A DNA stretch of 64,000 bases from Symsagittifera roscoffensis (taxonomy: Eukaryota > Xenacoelomorpha > Acoela > Convolutidae): NCBI RefSeq assembly GCF_963678635.1, contig NC_087069.1, positions 8,998,633-9,062,632 of the forward strand, read 5' to 3'. Below, in pieces: positions 37,601 through 52,600 of this stretch (its first letter is position 1; the number at the start of each line of letters is the position of its first letter). The notes under the pieces were generated by a model, which did no database searches, was not told where the DNA came from, and saw only the letters and a list, made by a program, of their open reading frames with translations. Both the position numbers and the translations under genes were made by a program.

Positions 37601-40600
37601 TATTAGACTAAAATTAAGCAAACGAACTGAAATTGAACTTTAAAAAAAATCAAAATTCAAACAGCGAAGAAACAAATTAAATTGTAGGAAAAGAAATTAT
37701 AGTCAACTGACAGTTGCAATCGAGAAATGAAGGCAAGGAAACAGAAAAAATTACTTGTTTTCTGGAATTTAAACAAAAATATATGGCCTTAAATTTAAAC
37801 AAAAATATATGGCCTTAAATCTGTAAAAAATTTGACGAAAATTTATGACCGGTGCTTATTTAAAAACTTTTACCCAATTTGAGAAAACTTGATTAAAACT
37901 TGATAATAATTTTCGCTGCGAAATCTGAAAATTAAATTCTATTTTCGAAATTAGAAGTCAATCACATCTTTCGTAACCTTTACATTACTACTGTTCGCTA
38001 GTCGAGTTTGCCTAACTTTTAAAAGATGAAATAACTGATATTAAAAGAAATAAGAAGTCAAACCGCGGAAAATCAAAATTGAGCGAGAACAAATTTTAAG
38101 ACTTTCCTGGAACAAAAAAATCAACAAGACCTATATAAGAGTTTGCATTGTGTTCATTACACTTAAAAACCTTATCACCTATAAAAAACCACTCGACATA
38201 TGTGTCTTTAAATCAATTTAACTGGGCACATACGTTTTTTGGGCCCTTTCTGGAAAGTTTGACAAAAGATCGCGTTTCGGCGCGCTCTTCTACTCCGACA
38301 AAATTACTATATATTGGCGCCTGAGACACCATTAGGAAAACTTTAGGGTCGATCCGACGAAAATGGATGAACCATTGATGGATTGCGAGGGTGATTAATA
38401 AGAGCCTCCTCTCCCCCCCCCCCCCCCCCCATCCTAATCCGTCCCTGTTTCGATCACTCCAGGTTGTCTTTTCTACGCTCCCTCCTCTCTAATCCTCAAT
38501 TATCAAAAACAAACTAAGCATAAGCCAATAAAGATTCCAATGTGTCCCAATAATTACTCCGTGAAAAATAGGACTAGACACAAAAGCCAATATAATCACG
38601 CAACTACTCAATTGGGAAACAATTCTACCAAAAACCAACCATAAAAAACTAATCATTGATTTTTGCAAGAAGGCAATTTAAATGTAGCAAAAAAGCTGAT
38701 CATTTTGGTAGAGAAAGGCCAATTATATTTAGTGTCCTTATTAACCTCTCAGTCAATTGTGCATCATCCATGGCATTTGGTGTTTATTTTTTTGTGAAAT
38801 AACAAAAAAAGTGTGAACAAAACAATTCCAGTTGACGTCAACGTAAGAAAAACGCAAAAAACTAAAGAGCAAAAACCATTAGTGAGATTAAATCAAGTGA
38901 AGCATGTTTTGAAAGACATAGATACAAAACAGGTTCATTGTGAACTTTGCAAAAGCATACATCCAAATACACAAATTGGTTCTTTCCACAACTCAATTGT
39001 ATGTGGGGACCAATTGAGCAGTATACCTCAAAGCAATACAGAAAATACAAAAAAATGGTGCTATCGAACGCGAGCAAGTGGTTGATGTTAAATTAACACG
39101 CAGCCAATTGTCCGACTGAACTTTTTTCAATGAGTTACGATGAACAATTTTGAAAAATATTTGTTATTCGGGCGATAATTGCTCCAATCCAAAGTCTTAG
39201 TAATGACCTTAATGCAAAATTTTCTTTAATTAAGACAGGAAAAAGGTAGAGAGTGTTGGAAAAAACAACAAACGCAAGGAAACAGTAAAAAAAACTTGAC
39301 TAATTTTTTAAAACAAAACTTCAAGATTCGAAATTTGAAGTAAAAAATTATGGTCTAAAGACTCTTTGAATTTCAAGATTAATTTATGGTTGTTTAAATA
39401 AACTCAATTGGAGAAAACTGAATTAATATGTGAAGCTTGTATTCCGCTGGGAAATCTACTTTCGAAATTAGAAGTCAATCAAGTTTTTCGTGACCTTCCA
39501 TTTTACGAAGGAAATGACTTGAATTTAAAAAGAAACCATAACTCAAACCTCGAAAGATCAAATTTGAGCGTGAATAATATTTAAAATTTTTCAATACATT
39601 CATCCACTCTTAAAAAACGAAACACAACAATTTTTTTTTTCAAAATCTTTTGATATGTTCAGAAAATTGGCAATATCTTCGGTTTAAGAGGATTTAGCGG
39701 GTGACTCTGATATCGGGACTGCATATGAGTTCCCTATAATTATCCAATAAAATGATTCTATAAAGCTAAGATTTAAGCTTCAAAAAATTAAGTGGTTCGG
39801 GTGTGCATTGCCAAAAATGTACGTGCCTTTTAATCATTGAACAATATCGCATATTTGATTCATGTTCATTTTCTCAGGTTTTCCCATAGCAATTTGTTTC
39901 ACTCATGACATTTAAACCACGAGAAAAGACAATTACTTTTTAGTCCTTGCAAAAGTTTTGCTGAAAGATAGAAGGCATGACCTTCTAGTGTTATATGACA
40001 GTCTTAGCAACAGAGAACTGTTTCAAAAATCAAACAGAAATTCAGATACATAAAACGAAAAACAAGGAAATCGCGATCGTAAAAAATGTTTTCCGTTGTA
40101 AATCCTCGAAACACAGTCTGTCAAATTAAAAAAAATCAATTCTTTTTAATTTTAAGTCATTTGTCTGCAATACAAAAATCCAACTGATATTGGAAGAACA
40201 TGTGCATCTAGAAAGGCCATATTGAATTCTTGGCTTCATTTAAGAACTGTAGTAAATTCTTTTTACACCTTGTGGTGGCGGATGTCATTAGGGGAACCGA
40301 CGCGGGATTCGTGTTGGTAATTAATTATTAGCCACCTAGGTCCTTAATGTCTCATTTTGGAATTCACTCCCATAAAACCCTCAAGATTTGCTTAACCGTT
40401 TGCACTTTGATGCCAGAACGTTAAATTATTTATTATACAACTACACCTGGCTATTTACAGAAAATTTTAGGGCCGAGTAGATTATGATTATTAGCAGCAT
40501 AAAGATTCGAAGATTCTGGGCGATGTCCAATTTTAATCAACGTAGTTTTATCTGAATTCATCTGATTAGAAATTGACTAATTATTAACATCAAATATGTC

Positions 40601-43600
40601 AGACTGTTATTCATAGTCCCAAAAAATCAAAATTCTGCTGTGTTTATAAACAAAAATAGCTTTGATTTGTTTACATTTTCGGGAATAAACTCAGGTGTCA
40701 GTATTTTCTAATATTGAAAATAAGCCTAAGGATTCTCCGGACTTTTTTTCGAATCCTAGTCACAACTGAAATGGTTTTAAAATGATCTACCACTAATCCC
40801 CATAAGTTTATTTGTAGTATCTGATTTTGCGAGATAAAAATCACTTTGATATAATTTCGCATAATTGGGGGGGGGGGGGGGGGGGGTGGTAGAGGGTGAG
40901 TTGAAACAACAAGTAGCCTGTTGCTTCGTAAGTAACACAGCATGTTATAAACCACAGTATTAAAATTAGCAATTTTCAAAATAAGATGTTTATTTGTATA
41001 AACTTTTTGTTTAAAATTGTTAGTTAACTTTAGAGTTACGGAGTGAATTTAATGTAGCTTCATAGTTCTAATCATTAAAGAACTTTATTTGAACTTTAGG
41101 CGAAACTAAAATTAGATTTCATTTGAGGCTGAAGTAATCATTAATTTCAGCTAGGGAAATATTTTATAACGTTTGAACTTTATAGACGCACAGACATGTA
41201 TTAACATCAAATATAAAATGTTTTCAGACTCGAAAAAATCAGATCCATTAAAATATTACTTATAACACCTGAGTCGATGCGATCAGCAAATGTCAGCTAA
41301 ATTTAATACCTTAGAGAGGTAGATGACTTTGTGAAGTATGTTACAAAAAGCAATCAGCACAAAACAATAGGTGGATTAAATATAGAATGTCCCCAATTCA
41401 AATACAGCTGAACATTTTCATTTATCCATCTTTTTTTATTCACACAAATTGATTAAAAATTATGACAGTTCGCACTATTTGCGATGCAACACAACTAATC
41501 GACAGAACATGAGACGAAAATTGAATTAGTAAAACAAAACTTTGAAAAAAATGTCAGAGCCACAAATTTTGCCAAAGTACATTTGTATCGATACGTCTTG
41601 ATGAGGAAAACATTATAAGTAAGATAGTTGCCACTGTTTAAATTAGCATCGAAACAAATATTAGGCAGCTGTTACAAGCCGGTAACATTTAGGTCGACGC
41701 TTGGTGAGCCGAAGAAACGTTAGCATAAAAAAATGTTAGGATGTGAGGAACGACGTTTTGAAAAAACCTCATCACAGTCAGACCACGAATCGATTCGCCC
41801 GTCAAACAAAGCAAAATGAGGCTAATAAAACATATCAAAATCTTTCAAGCTAAACTAAACGTAGCCAGTTGACAGATAGGAAATAGTCAATGAATGCAAG
41901 CAAATAAACTAAAACACAGACACGAAGCTGCGTTTCGCAAACATAAGCAAGAACACGAAAAAAAGCAGCTCTATAAAGTGCAAGAATAAAAAGTAGAAAT
42001 AAGCCTCGAATTAGAAAAAAATTCGGCTACGTCTCGGATTTGAACCTATAACTGCGACCCAGAAGTTATGCGTCTCGCGCACTAACCATTCAGCCACAGA
42101 CGCTTAATTAATCACAAAAACTACCCACAAATCTAGCAGAGAACAGATCCGATACAAATTCCAATTCTACAGTGAAATTTCCATATAAGTGAACTTTCAA
42201 TGAACATTTTTATTTGCGGGTTAGTTAACAGCAAAAATTTCGCACTATTACACTAACGCTCTCAAGCTCGCTAGTGTGAATAATGATTGTTTTTGAAAAA
42301 AATCTTAAATTTCGAATTTCAAAGAAAACAAAAGCAACAAACAGTAGGAAGAGACAATGAAGGTAAGTAAACAAAAAAACACTTACTTCTTTTTGAAAAA
42401 ACTTCAAGTTCGAAGTTCAAAGAAAAAAATATATGGCCTTAAAGCAAGTAAACAGAAGGCAAGTAAACAGAAAAAAATACTTACTAAAATGGCCGCAAAG
42501 CTTTTTGAATTTCAAGAACACTTTATGATTAAGACATGTTTGATAAAAATAACGTAATTTGATAAAATTGGATCAATAGGCAAAATTTTTATTTTGCTGG
42601 GAAAGCTGATAATTAAATTCCATTTTCGAAATTAGAAGTCGATCACTTTATACGAGACCTTTCTAACTTTGCTGTTCGATTCTAGAAATTACCTTTCTTT
42701 TAATTTTCAAAAAAATCAAACCGCGAAAAATTAAATTTCAGCCTGAACAAATTTTAGGACTTTTCCTGAAAACAACTGAAAAAAAAATATTACGACCTAT
42801 TTAAGAGTCTGAAACTGAATCTACAGACAATTCATACAATTTGAGGACCATAAGTTAAGAAATAAATACACAGCAAAACACGTGCATTCGAAAATTTTTA
42901 CCGGTCGGCAACTAAACCAAAAACACTTTAGTATACAACACTTGAATCGAAAATAAAATGTTGTCACAGACAAACTTTCAACTATAAAATTTTAAAATTC
43001 GTACTTCTACGCCCTGTTTTTATTGACACAAAAACGCGATTAATTTCTTACCATTTAAGCGAAAAGAGTTCCTGGGTAGAAGTAAACTTGCGCTCGCAAT
43101 TGAAAAAGATCATATTTATCAGAAAATTGTCTGAAAAGGTTAGTTTTTTTCTGAACAAAGAGCTAGCAAAAATTGGAAAAAGTCAATAAGCTCAAGAAAA
43201 CCGAAAAAAATGATTAAATCCTTTCCGAAAAAGTTTCAACTTTGGACTTTTCCTGAAAAAAAGTACAGGCTAAAAAACTTTGATCTTTCTTACCTGGCAA
43301 CCAACAATTATTTTAAGAATTGCTAATGAGCAGAATAATTCAATGAGTTTTCTGAACGATTTTTCTCTTTATAAGTTGTGTCATTTTTGGGCGTGTAAAA
43401 ATGGGTAAGATTATAACAATAGTAATGGCGTTTTATACTAACATACAGATAGGAACAAAAAAAATCAAATTGACCTCCGTTCATAGATGCGAGCAGTTCG
43501 CACTTAAATACTGCACTTAAATGTGCGAATTACGCTGGACACAAGTGGACCAGTGTTTTGCACACGTTATACGATATACAAAAAAATTATACAAAAAAAC

Positions 43601-46600
43601 CTTATACGATATAAGATTATACGATTTTATAACTGACCGTATCTAACTCAAAGCTTGCATATGTCAATAACGATTTAAAGATACGAAGTGACGGAAAGAG
43701 AAAAAAGAAGGCAACTGACCTCCACTCATGAATGCGTGTATTGAGTTCTGTCCATTCTCACTCTCTAGGAGGAAGATAGTTCCCTGGGGCTTGTCAGTCA
43801 TGAATCCGAAGGTGATGGTGTCTGTGGCCATGCTCTTCTGTCTCAGAGAGGAGGGGATGTTCCATACTGTGACGTCAGAACCATCGTAGTACGTCCCAAT
43901 TTCTAAACAGTATTATTATTATCTATATCAATATTCACTATATCAATATTATTAATATTTTCATTTATATCAATATTCGGGCCTCTTTCAAATGTCAACG
44001 CATTGTCTCAATATTCAATATCAATATTCAGGCTGTAATCATTTAACCGTTTCTTCTTTCTTGGGTTAGACGCAAAAACAAGGCCTCATTTAAGAAATTT
44101 ACACACTTTCCAATTAAAATGACTTTTTAGTTCGGTTTATGAGAAGGTGTTTTCTTAACATCATTTTCTGTTAATCTTTTTTTCACGACTTTTCGCGAAC
44201 TATACAAGTGTGTTCACTTAGTTCATTGACACTTAAAATTATTTAGTTTCAGTATTGGCCTGATTAATTAAACCAGATAGCTCTTTTCGAATTTTTGTCT
44301 GATCTCAAAGATTGGTTTACAGTAGCTCGTTTCATGTTATGTTAACTTGAAGCAAAGCCAAAAAAGAATGGCCTATTTAAGTCGACATTAATCATTGCGC
44401 CTCCTTTAGCAGGTTAATAATAAAGTAAAATAGCTCATAGTTTTAACAACGTGATGAATTATTATGGGGAGAAAATTTTCTTGGTGTACACAGATTCTAG
44501 AATAGATTTATTTGGAGTTTAAAAAGGTAGAGGAAAAGAGGCTGTGTTAAAACAGACGGAACCGTCGTGTACCAGTGATATTCTCAGAACACTCACCCAA
44601 GTATTAAATTCGGAGCTAAACCAAATTACATGAATACTCGAACATAACGCTAATTCAAGGGCTACATTCGTACTTATAACTAATATATTTTATAAGTACT
44701 TTAACAAGTTGTTAACTTAAGGTTTACGTTCAAATTAACAAAAAAAATCATTTATTAGTATTTAACATAATAGTATTTATTATAAAAAATAATTGCCAGC
44801 TTAAATCTACAGGCTCCTAATAGCTTATCTTCAAACACATACGTACCTTCGGTGCAAATCTTTCCCCCAAAGGCGGACTCTCTGCAGTCGCAGCTGAACT
44901 TCCACCAGTACTCGAAGCAGATGCCGTTATTCTGACACGGGTTCCGGAAGTCACATGGTCCCACACACCCTGGGAAGGTGAGGAAGCCTGGTTCGTATTT
45001 GGCATGGCCATACAGATCCAGCAGGTTCCCGTTGATCATCAGGGCTCGCATGCAACCCACAAATCCGTTCACTTGACCTGTTTACAAACCACACATACTA
45101 ACAACACCCTTTGCTAATAAACATAGCCAACTAACTCTAGGAAACGCGTTTATGAAATTCAGGAAACCGTTTTTGATTTTCCAGCCATATGATTGAACTT
45201 GTAGAACATATTCATTATTAAGTTGAAAAACGAAAATAAACTATAGAATGGAGAAAAAATGACAGTTAAAAAAATGTTTTGTTATTTCAAATTTCGACTT
45301 TCAAAGAAAAAATATATCACCTTAAAGCTCAAGATTTAAAGGGTCTTTCATGTTTGACCGTTTTTGGATCTTCTATCGTTTCGATGTTTCGAACAGAAAT
45401 ATCAATTTTACAGTGTAGCCATAGAATGAATTTAAGAATTGTTGTATTTAAAGACAAAAAGTGTTTGTAATGCGTAATGCGTGACAATTAGACTTCGTGG
45501 ACAAATTTGGGACACAGAAAAAGCATGTGATGGCGAAACGATAGATCCAGACTTTTCCTACGCTGCTGACAAACGTTAAACTTAAAAATCATAAATAAAT
45601 CTAGAAGTCCATCACCAAAAAGTTCAAATACAGAAAGAACTTTAGTACCATACCAGTATCGGCTCCCACAAGAATTTGATCGTTTAGGAACAATCGTTCG
45701 TCTCTTTCTGATTTGATGAGCAAAGGATCGTAGTTGAAATCGTTGTCGTACATATCAACGTACAATTCTTCATTTGATTCCGTAGGCTAAAACAGCAGCA
45801 GAAAACGATCCCTTAAAAATATCATTCAAAAAATAAAAGTTATAATGATGACCTTTCGCATATATCAGAATAATCGATCACAATGTTTGGTGATTTTATT
45901 GCTTCGAATTCAGAAAAAGTGAGGGATATTCATACTCCGTGGGGAATTCTTGTCCACTGACCAACTACGGTGATCGAATATGAAAATTGTCTCTGACAGA
46001 AGTTTTGAATGCATATTGAAAATGAGGCTGCGACGAAACTCAAAACTGATACAAGCTGGTCGCGACCTTTTATTCTCGAATAGACGAGGCAAATTATACA
46101 AAAACACAGGCGAAGCATGAGTACTTAATACACATAGCCAACAGACATTTGGAAAATAGTCAATGAACGCAATAAACACAAAAAACTGAAAACTCAACTT
46201 CGACTTTCAATTTACAATTTATATGGCCTGAATACTCTTAGGTTATCAAATAAAAAATTAAAGACTTTTTCAGCATAGCCAACTGACAATTGAGAAAAGA
46301 GTAATAAACGCAAAAGAACAAAAAAACAACGAAAATGTTTCTGAAAAAAAAAACTTCAACTTCAACTTCACAACTTTCTTAACTTAAAACAAGAGTCAAC
46401 GATCGCAAGGAATTAGAAAAAAACGTGACTAATTTTTTAAAATGAAATTTCAAAATTAGAAATTCAAAAATAAATCTGTCCTTAAAGCTCTTCGAATTTC
46501 ATGAACAACTTAGATTTGACCCCTTTTTTGATAAAGTTAACCCAACTTGAAAAAATGGATCAATAGATTAAAATTTTGTTTCGCTGGATAATAAAACTCC

Positions 46601-49600
46601 ATTTTCGAATTTAGAAGTCTATCACGTGGGTTTTCGTGAACTTTGCATTTTTGCTGTTCAAAAAATTAAAAATGAGCTTGAACAATTTTTTATGAAAAAA
46701 AATCATAAAAGTCAACAATACCAATTTAAGAGTGCTCAGTACATTCATTAATCTTGAAAGAACACAATTTGAAAAAACTGGATCAAAAGGTAAGTTTTTT
46801 TATTGTTGGGAAATCTAAAAAATAAAAGGCACGCTCGAAAATGAAAGTCGATTCAATTTTTTGTGACCTTTACCCTTTTTCTGTTCGATAGTGAAGTTTA
46901 CCTTCCTTACCAGCAAAGAAAATGAACTGAATTTAAAAATATCAATAGTCAAACCACGTAAAAGCAAATTTGAGCCAGATCAAATATTAAGACTTTTCCA
47001 GAAATAAAAATAGAAAAACATCACGACCTGTATGAGTGTTTGAACTACTCCCACCGACTCTTAAAATGACCCGTATAAACAGATTTCAGCCGGCTTAAAT
47101 TGAACAACAAAATTATGAAAACAAATAAGATTCAATTAAGCGACAATCATTGAGTCGAAGAAATACCCCCATAAATCCAAACGTACTTCGCGAAAGGGAG
47201 GGCCAGCACGAGGCCTCGAGTCATTAACAATCTTAGGAACAAATAACTCACTTTCGGCCAAATGCGCAAAATTATTCAAATACTTTTTGAAAACTGATCT
47301 TCAAAAAATAATAAAACTAAGATTGCACGTATCTTGTGCAAATAGCACAGATGGTTCCAATCACAGTACTAAAAAATTGTGTTTTTCACAAAAAACTCAA
47401 AAATTTATATTCCTTGTTTTTTGAAGTTTTTGGGGTATAGTGCTTAGTGAAATTTCCAAAACTGCTCATTCAAGGTAAAAATTCATTTCGTAGAAAAACC
47501 TGATTCACGCTTTTTACTCACTGGCTTTAAACGCTCGCAATTCGGCTATGAACCCAAAAAATGAAACTGGTTTTTCTGGACATTGTAAACATAGCCAACA
47601 CATAGCCAACATAGACGGTTGGAAACGAGTCAAGGAGCGCAAGTAATCAGAAAAAAACTGACCTGTTAGTACAAAAAAACTCAACGTTCGAATTTAAAGG
47701 AAAAAAGATGCCATTAAAGCGTTTTGAATTTCTAGAACAATTTATGATTGGCACTTTATTGATGAAATTAACCTAACTTGAGAAATCTGGATCAACATAA
47801 ATAAAAAATTTTGCCTTATTTTCCTGAAAGAGTTTGCCTTTCTTTTAACAAAAAAATGAAATGAACTCAAAACGAAATTAAAAGTCAAACGGCAAAAAAG
47901 TAAAATTGAGCCTGAACAAGTTTTAAGACTTTTCCTAAAAAAATCATCCCAAACTATATAAGAGCCTGAACTACGTTTATTGACTCTTTAAAATCCTCAC
48001 ACAAAAACGTTTTTATATTTTTACCAAACGGAGAAAAAATGTTTCTACTCACCCAAACATTTCTCATTAAACAAGTTCATAGTTTAACAAAGAACTTACG
48101 GCGAAGAACAGGTTGTCAATTCTGACTTTGACGTCCTTGATGGTGTATGTCACATGAATATAGTGCCACATGCCATCATTGAGCACCCTTCTCTCGCTGG
48201 GCTTGAAGAAGCGGTAGACATGGCGACGGAAGCCATTGTGGTAAGAGAGCTCTATTATACTGTCGGCTGCAAACACACACTTAGCCGAATTTACGTAGCT
48301 GAATGTAATCATGATTATTCAAATCAGCACTGAACTACAGCGCTGTAATATTACTATCCATCTCTAGTCAGTCTTACCTGTCTGGTCGCTCTTGACGAGA
48401 CTGATTTTGAATTCATCGGTGTTACTTCTCGGAAGGTAGAAGTTGTTCCCATCTCTGTCTCTCAATCTAAAAAAAAACACAATCTCAAGTATTTGGGGGT
48501 CCAAGAAAAACGCTTTCGTTAATAATCATAATAATATTGTTTTCAGACTAGCATACCAGTAATGATTGCTATAAACCGCATTTACAACAATTAAACATTA
48601 GCCTGAGAGATTGAAAAGATACCAGAAGGTCTCATGATGTTTTCAGGTATGTTTTCAGACTTTTCTGAGCGGAAAAATTAACTCCAATTTTCATCTTTTC
48701 TTTCATTCAATTTGCTGAAGAACCTAGAAATCTGCAAACGATTCCTACAAAATTTGTGCCTTTGATAAGTTTGGGATCTCTGTAACTATTCCCCCTTATT
48801 TCGACACAGAGGCGAAGCTGCGCACCGCAAACACTAGCGACAACACGACAAAAAAGCAGCTCTATAAAATGCAGTACGAAAAATTGAAATTAGCCTCTAA
48901 TTAGTGAAACTTCGGCAACGTTTTCAAAAGATCTGCGACCATTCAGATTCTATAAAATTTGTAATACTGGAGATGGTGATTATAGCAAAAGTGCCACAAA
49001 TAAGTGAACACTTCTTATGAGCACTTTTTTTTGCGAGCAAGGTTTTAAAAAAGAAGGTTCGTACTAATATACTTCTCGCAAGCAGTGTAAATATGCATGA
49101 TTCGAGCATCCCTGAAAGCTGGTCTTTCGCGAATGACCTTACATCGTATAAGGTATTTTTTTGGTATAAAGATTGAATAAAATGTACAAAACACATCAGA
49201 AAAAGTGCTACTTCTCATTTACCTATCACTCTAAGATTTCACATGCACCCTTTGAATAATTATCAGCATCTAAAACCGATTTCTTTAAATTTCCCCTGAT
49301 CTTTTCCACTACAGAGCCTTACTGGGAAAGGGAGGAGAGATGTCATCAATTTCACCATAGCCGATCCCACTTTGGGACGGCGATGACATTGCGAACCCTC
49401 CGAATGGGATCGAAGTGGGAATCGAACCCACGAACCTCTCGTTAAAAGCCGCGAGTCTTACCCATTGGGCCACGGGCGCTCAAATCTTTTCACTGTACCT
49501 GGGATAATTAAATCGCCTGCCTTTGTCACTGCCAGTGAACACCATGAACACTCCCTTGTCCCTTCTGGTCTTGAAGTAGAAAGAGACATCTACGGCGTAT

Positions 49601-52600
49601 GTCGCATCCACTGCCGGGAAAAACATGGACGCCCGCTGGTCTCTGAACGAGGCTTGGTTCTGCATACGCTCTAAAACACACACCCTCACACACATTTATC
49701 AAATCTTTTATGTTCCATTAATTAGAATTTGATAAGTCTATTCCACGAACTTAGAAGCTATTCGAAGAGTTATTTCATAAAAACATAGACAAATTGGTTC
49801 CATAATCAACGTTTTAGCATACAACTTGGACGAGTTTAAATTTCAAGAAGAAGCAGACTTATCTATTCTTAAGACAATTGTCTTGAACTTAAACTACTCA
49901 ATACAAACTACTAACTGTCTCCTGCACAGAACATGTGTCCTATCAGGAATCCTAGAGCCTTGTCTGTGTTCCTTCTCCCATTTGTGCCTCCCCCTTTCAC
50001 CTGTCTCAGGGGTAGGTACTCCTTCTCCATCAGGTACCCCCTGTCGTCCACTTGATAATCATCCTGGTTCAAGTCTGGAGGAGCATCACAGTTGCAGCTG
50101 CAATGACACGTAACATACCAAATTACATATTATTTATATCAAATCAGTAGTAAATACTATCACACAAGCTTTGCTTGTGTAATGATGACAAACTCTCACA
50201 AGTAAATTTATATCAAACCAGTAGTAAGTATATGTTATTTTATCTCAAACATTATCTTATAATTTGATGTCTTCACAAGTCTCATAAACTACATCATGAA
50301 TTATCTAAGGGACTCAACACACATTTTCAACAAGTTATTATATAGTTCCTAGTTACCGATACAGTAAAAAAAATACCAATAAAATCCGAGAAACGATTAC
50401 AATTTTAAACAAGAAAGAGACACTGGCTAAGAAAAATCAACCTATTTGGAAAAAATTATAAAGCCGAAAACAAATGTCGATTTTGATTCCTGAAAAAGAA
50501 ACTCCAATCAGAGAAAAACAAGCTTACATTAACAGAAAATTGAACAAAAAGTCAATTGGAAAAAGGTAAGTAAATTAAAATTGACAAAAAGTTGGGAAAT
50601 GCATGTCATTGAACCATTTTAAAATTTAAGTCTTTGAATGAGACCGAAAATGTATCAATATTGGAAACTTATCAATAGCTGGAAGTGAAAAAATATTCAA
50701 TAAAGTTTTTTTGACAAAAAAAACAAAATATGCAAGAACTAATGAGATATTCTATCTGCCCAAAAGGTTGCGATAAATACAGCCGATCAACAAACCCAAC
50801 ACAACATAGCTTTAAACCAATTTTGTTACTTCAACTTATATTTTTTTTTTACATTCAAACCGTTGAAACAAAAATTCTGAACATTTTTGATGTTTAGTTT
50901 TTTTTTCACTTTTTTAAAAAATCAAAGAGGTTGATTTGAAAAAAGAGATTACATTGATTTCCAAAATTTCAAATCAATCACTCTCATATAATAACAAAAA
51001 AGTGAAACGAAAAAAAAAACATTCGGAAAATAAGCCGACCTTCTAGCGGCGAAATTCTACCAAAAAATTTCGGAACAGAAAAAATAGACTTGAGAAAACT
51101 ATCAAAAAGCAACCGAAGCCAACACCTGATATGCAAATACGACACATCAAACTAACCATGGTGTTCAGGGGCGGATCTAAGATTTTCTCGAGGAGAGGCG
51201 GATTTTTTTAAGCCGATCAAATTGATTTTTTCGAGCTCTGCCAAAGCACTAAAAAGTCCTTGTTTTGGCCAAATTTTGTGCACCGCAGGCAAAATTTTGA
51301 AAAAAAAACAGGCCAAAAAAGCGTTTTGGGGCATTTGCGGAATTTGTGCATTTGGGACGAAATGCGTAACTTCAAAAATTAGACTTTCCCCAAATACTTT
51401 CGTTGTTTCTCAAATAAAGTGAGAAGAGTAAAAATTTTTAAGATTTTGGAATTTTCCCAAAGACCTAGCCTTTTTCTTACACAAAATCAAGCGGTAGCCG
51501 CTTCTGCAGCAAAAATTCACGCAAACGCTTCATTCGATTGAAACTTTCATCAGATTTGATAAGGTAATTTTTGAGAATACTCAAAAAAGTTTCTATAGAA
51601 TAGTCAATATTCAAAAATCAGTAACTATTTTCTGCTAAACGCAGAACGTGACCAGTAAAGTCCGGAAGATTCTCAAAACCGCATTTCTCGATTGAACACT
51701 TAATCTGAGAATTGGCTAGTAATTTTGGAGTCTAAAAAAAACTTCCAAAAAACGGTCCAATTTTCGGTACTTTCACTTTTTTAAAGCCCATAACCTTTTT
51801 CTAGCAGAAACTGGACGTAGCAAATTAAAAAGTAAAGCTTCTAACAACCTATTGGGTCGATTAAACCTATGATATCAGTTTGGGAGTATAGTTATCGAGA
51901 AAAAAACCAAAAAACGGTCAACAAATAAGAGAATTTACATTTCCGATAACCACAACTTTTTGTTTTTAAAAAATTGTGCGTGGCCGCTTATGTAGAAGAG
52001 ATTCACCCAATCTGTTATTTCGATTGAACCCAAAAACCTAGGTTTGGCCGGGTAGTTCTCGAAAACATTCAAAAACGTTTGAAATTTTCTGAAGGCCATA
52101 ATTTGTTTTTTCTTTTATTAAAAGTTTGGGCGTAGTCGCATATGCAAAGGAGCTTCCTACAACCCGCTCTTTAGATTGAACCCCAAATCTCAGATATAGA
52201 GATGTATTTTTTGGTCGAACTTACGAAGCAGCAAACACTGATTCACGCGCACTATTACTCTTGTGCCCAATGAAAGTGTAGCATAGCAAAGCAACCACTC
52301 GGTCAATGAACTGTTACGAATTGTGGCCCACCGGTCAAAATTAAATCACATTTTAACCGCCACGTTTATTTTAGTTCACAGGCACATTAACAAAGCTCTT
52401 CACTGATTCCTTTGTTCAAGATGATTCAATTTCCGAGTAATTTATAACAGGAACCAAAAGAACCAACTTGAATTTCCTTATTTTCTTCCGAGCCTAAAAA
52501 AAATAAATACAAACAACGACCCAACTATCTGTTAGTATTCCTATCTAATTCACAAAAACAAACAAAATGCTTATGAAATGAAAATTTCATACCACAAAAA

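Noticed and set aside
38813-39085. 90-codon plus-strand frame with HCELCKSIHPN
   Set aside because: Two Cys and a His spaced loosely like a zinc finger, but no complete motif, no splice or promoter support and normal AT-rich composition. Kept out for lack of evidence.
40698-40979. Minus-strand frame with a polyproline run
   Set aside because: Produced by the G run at 40867-40886.
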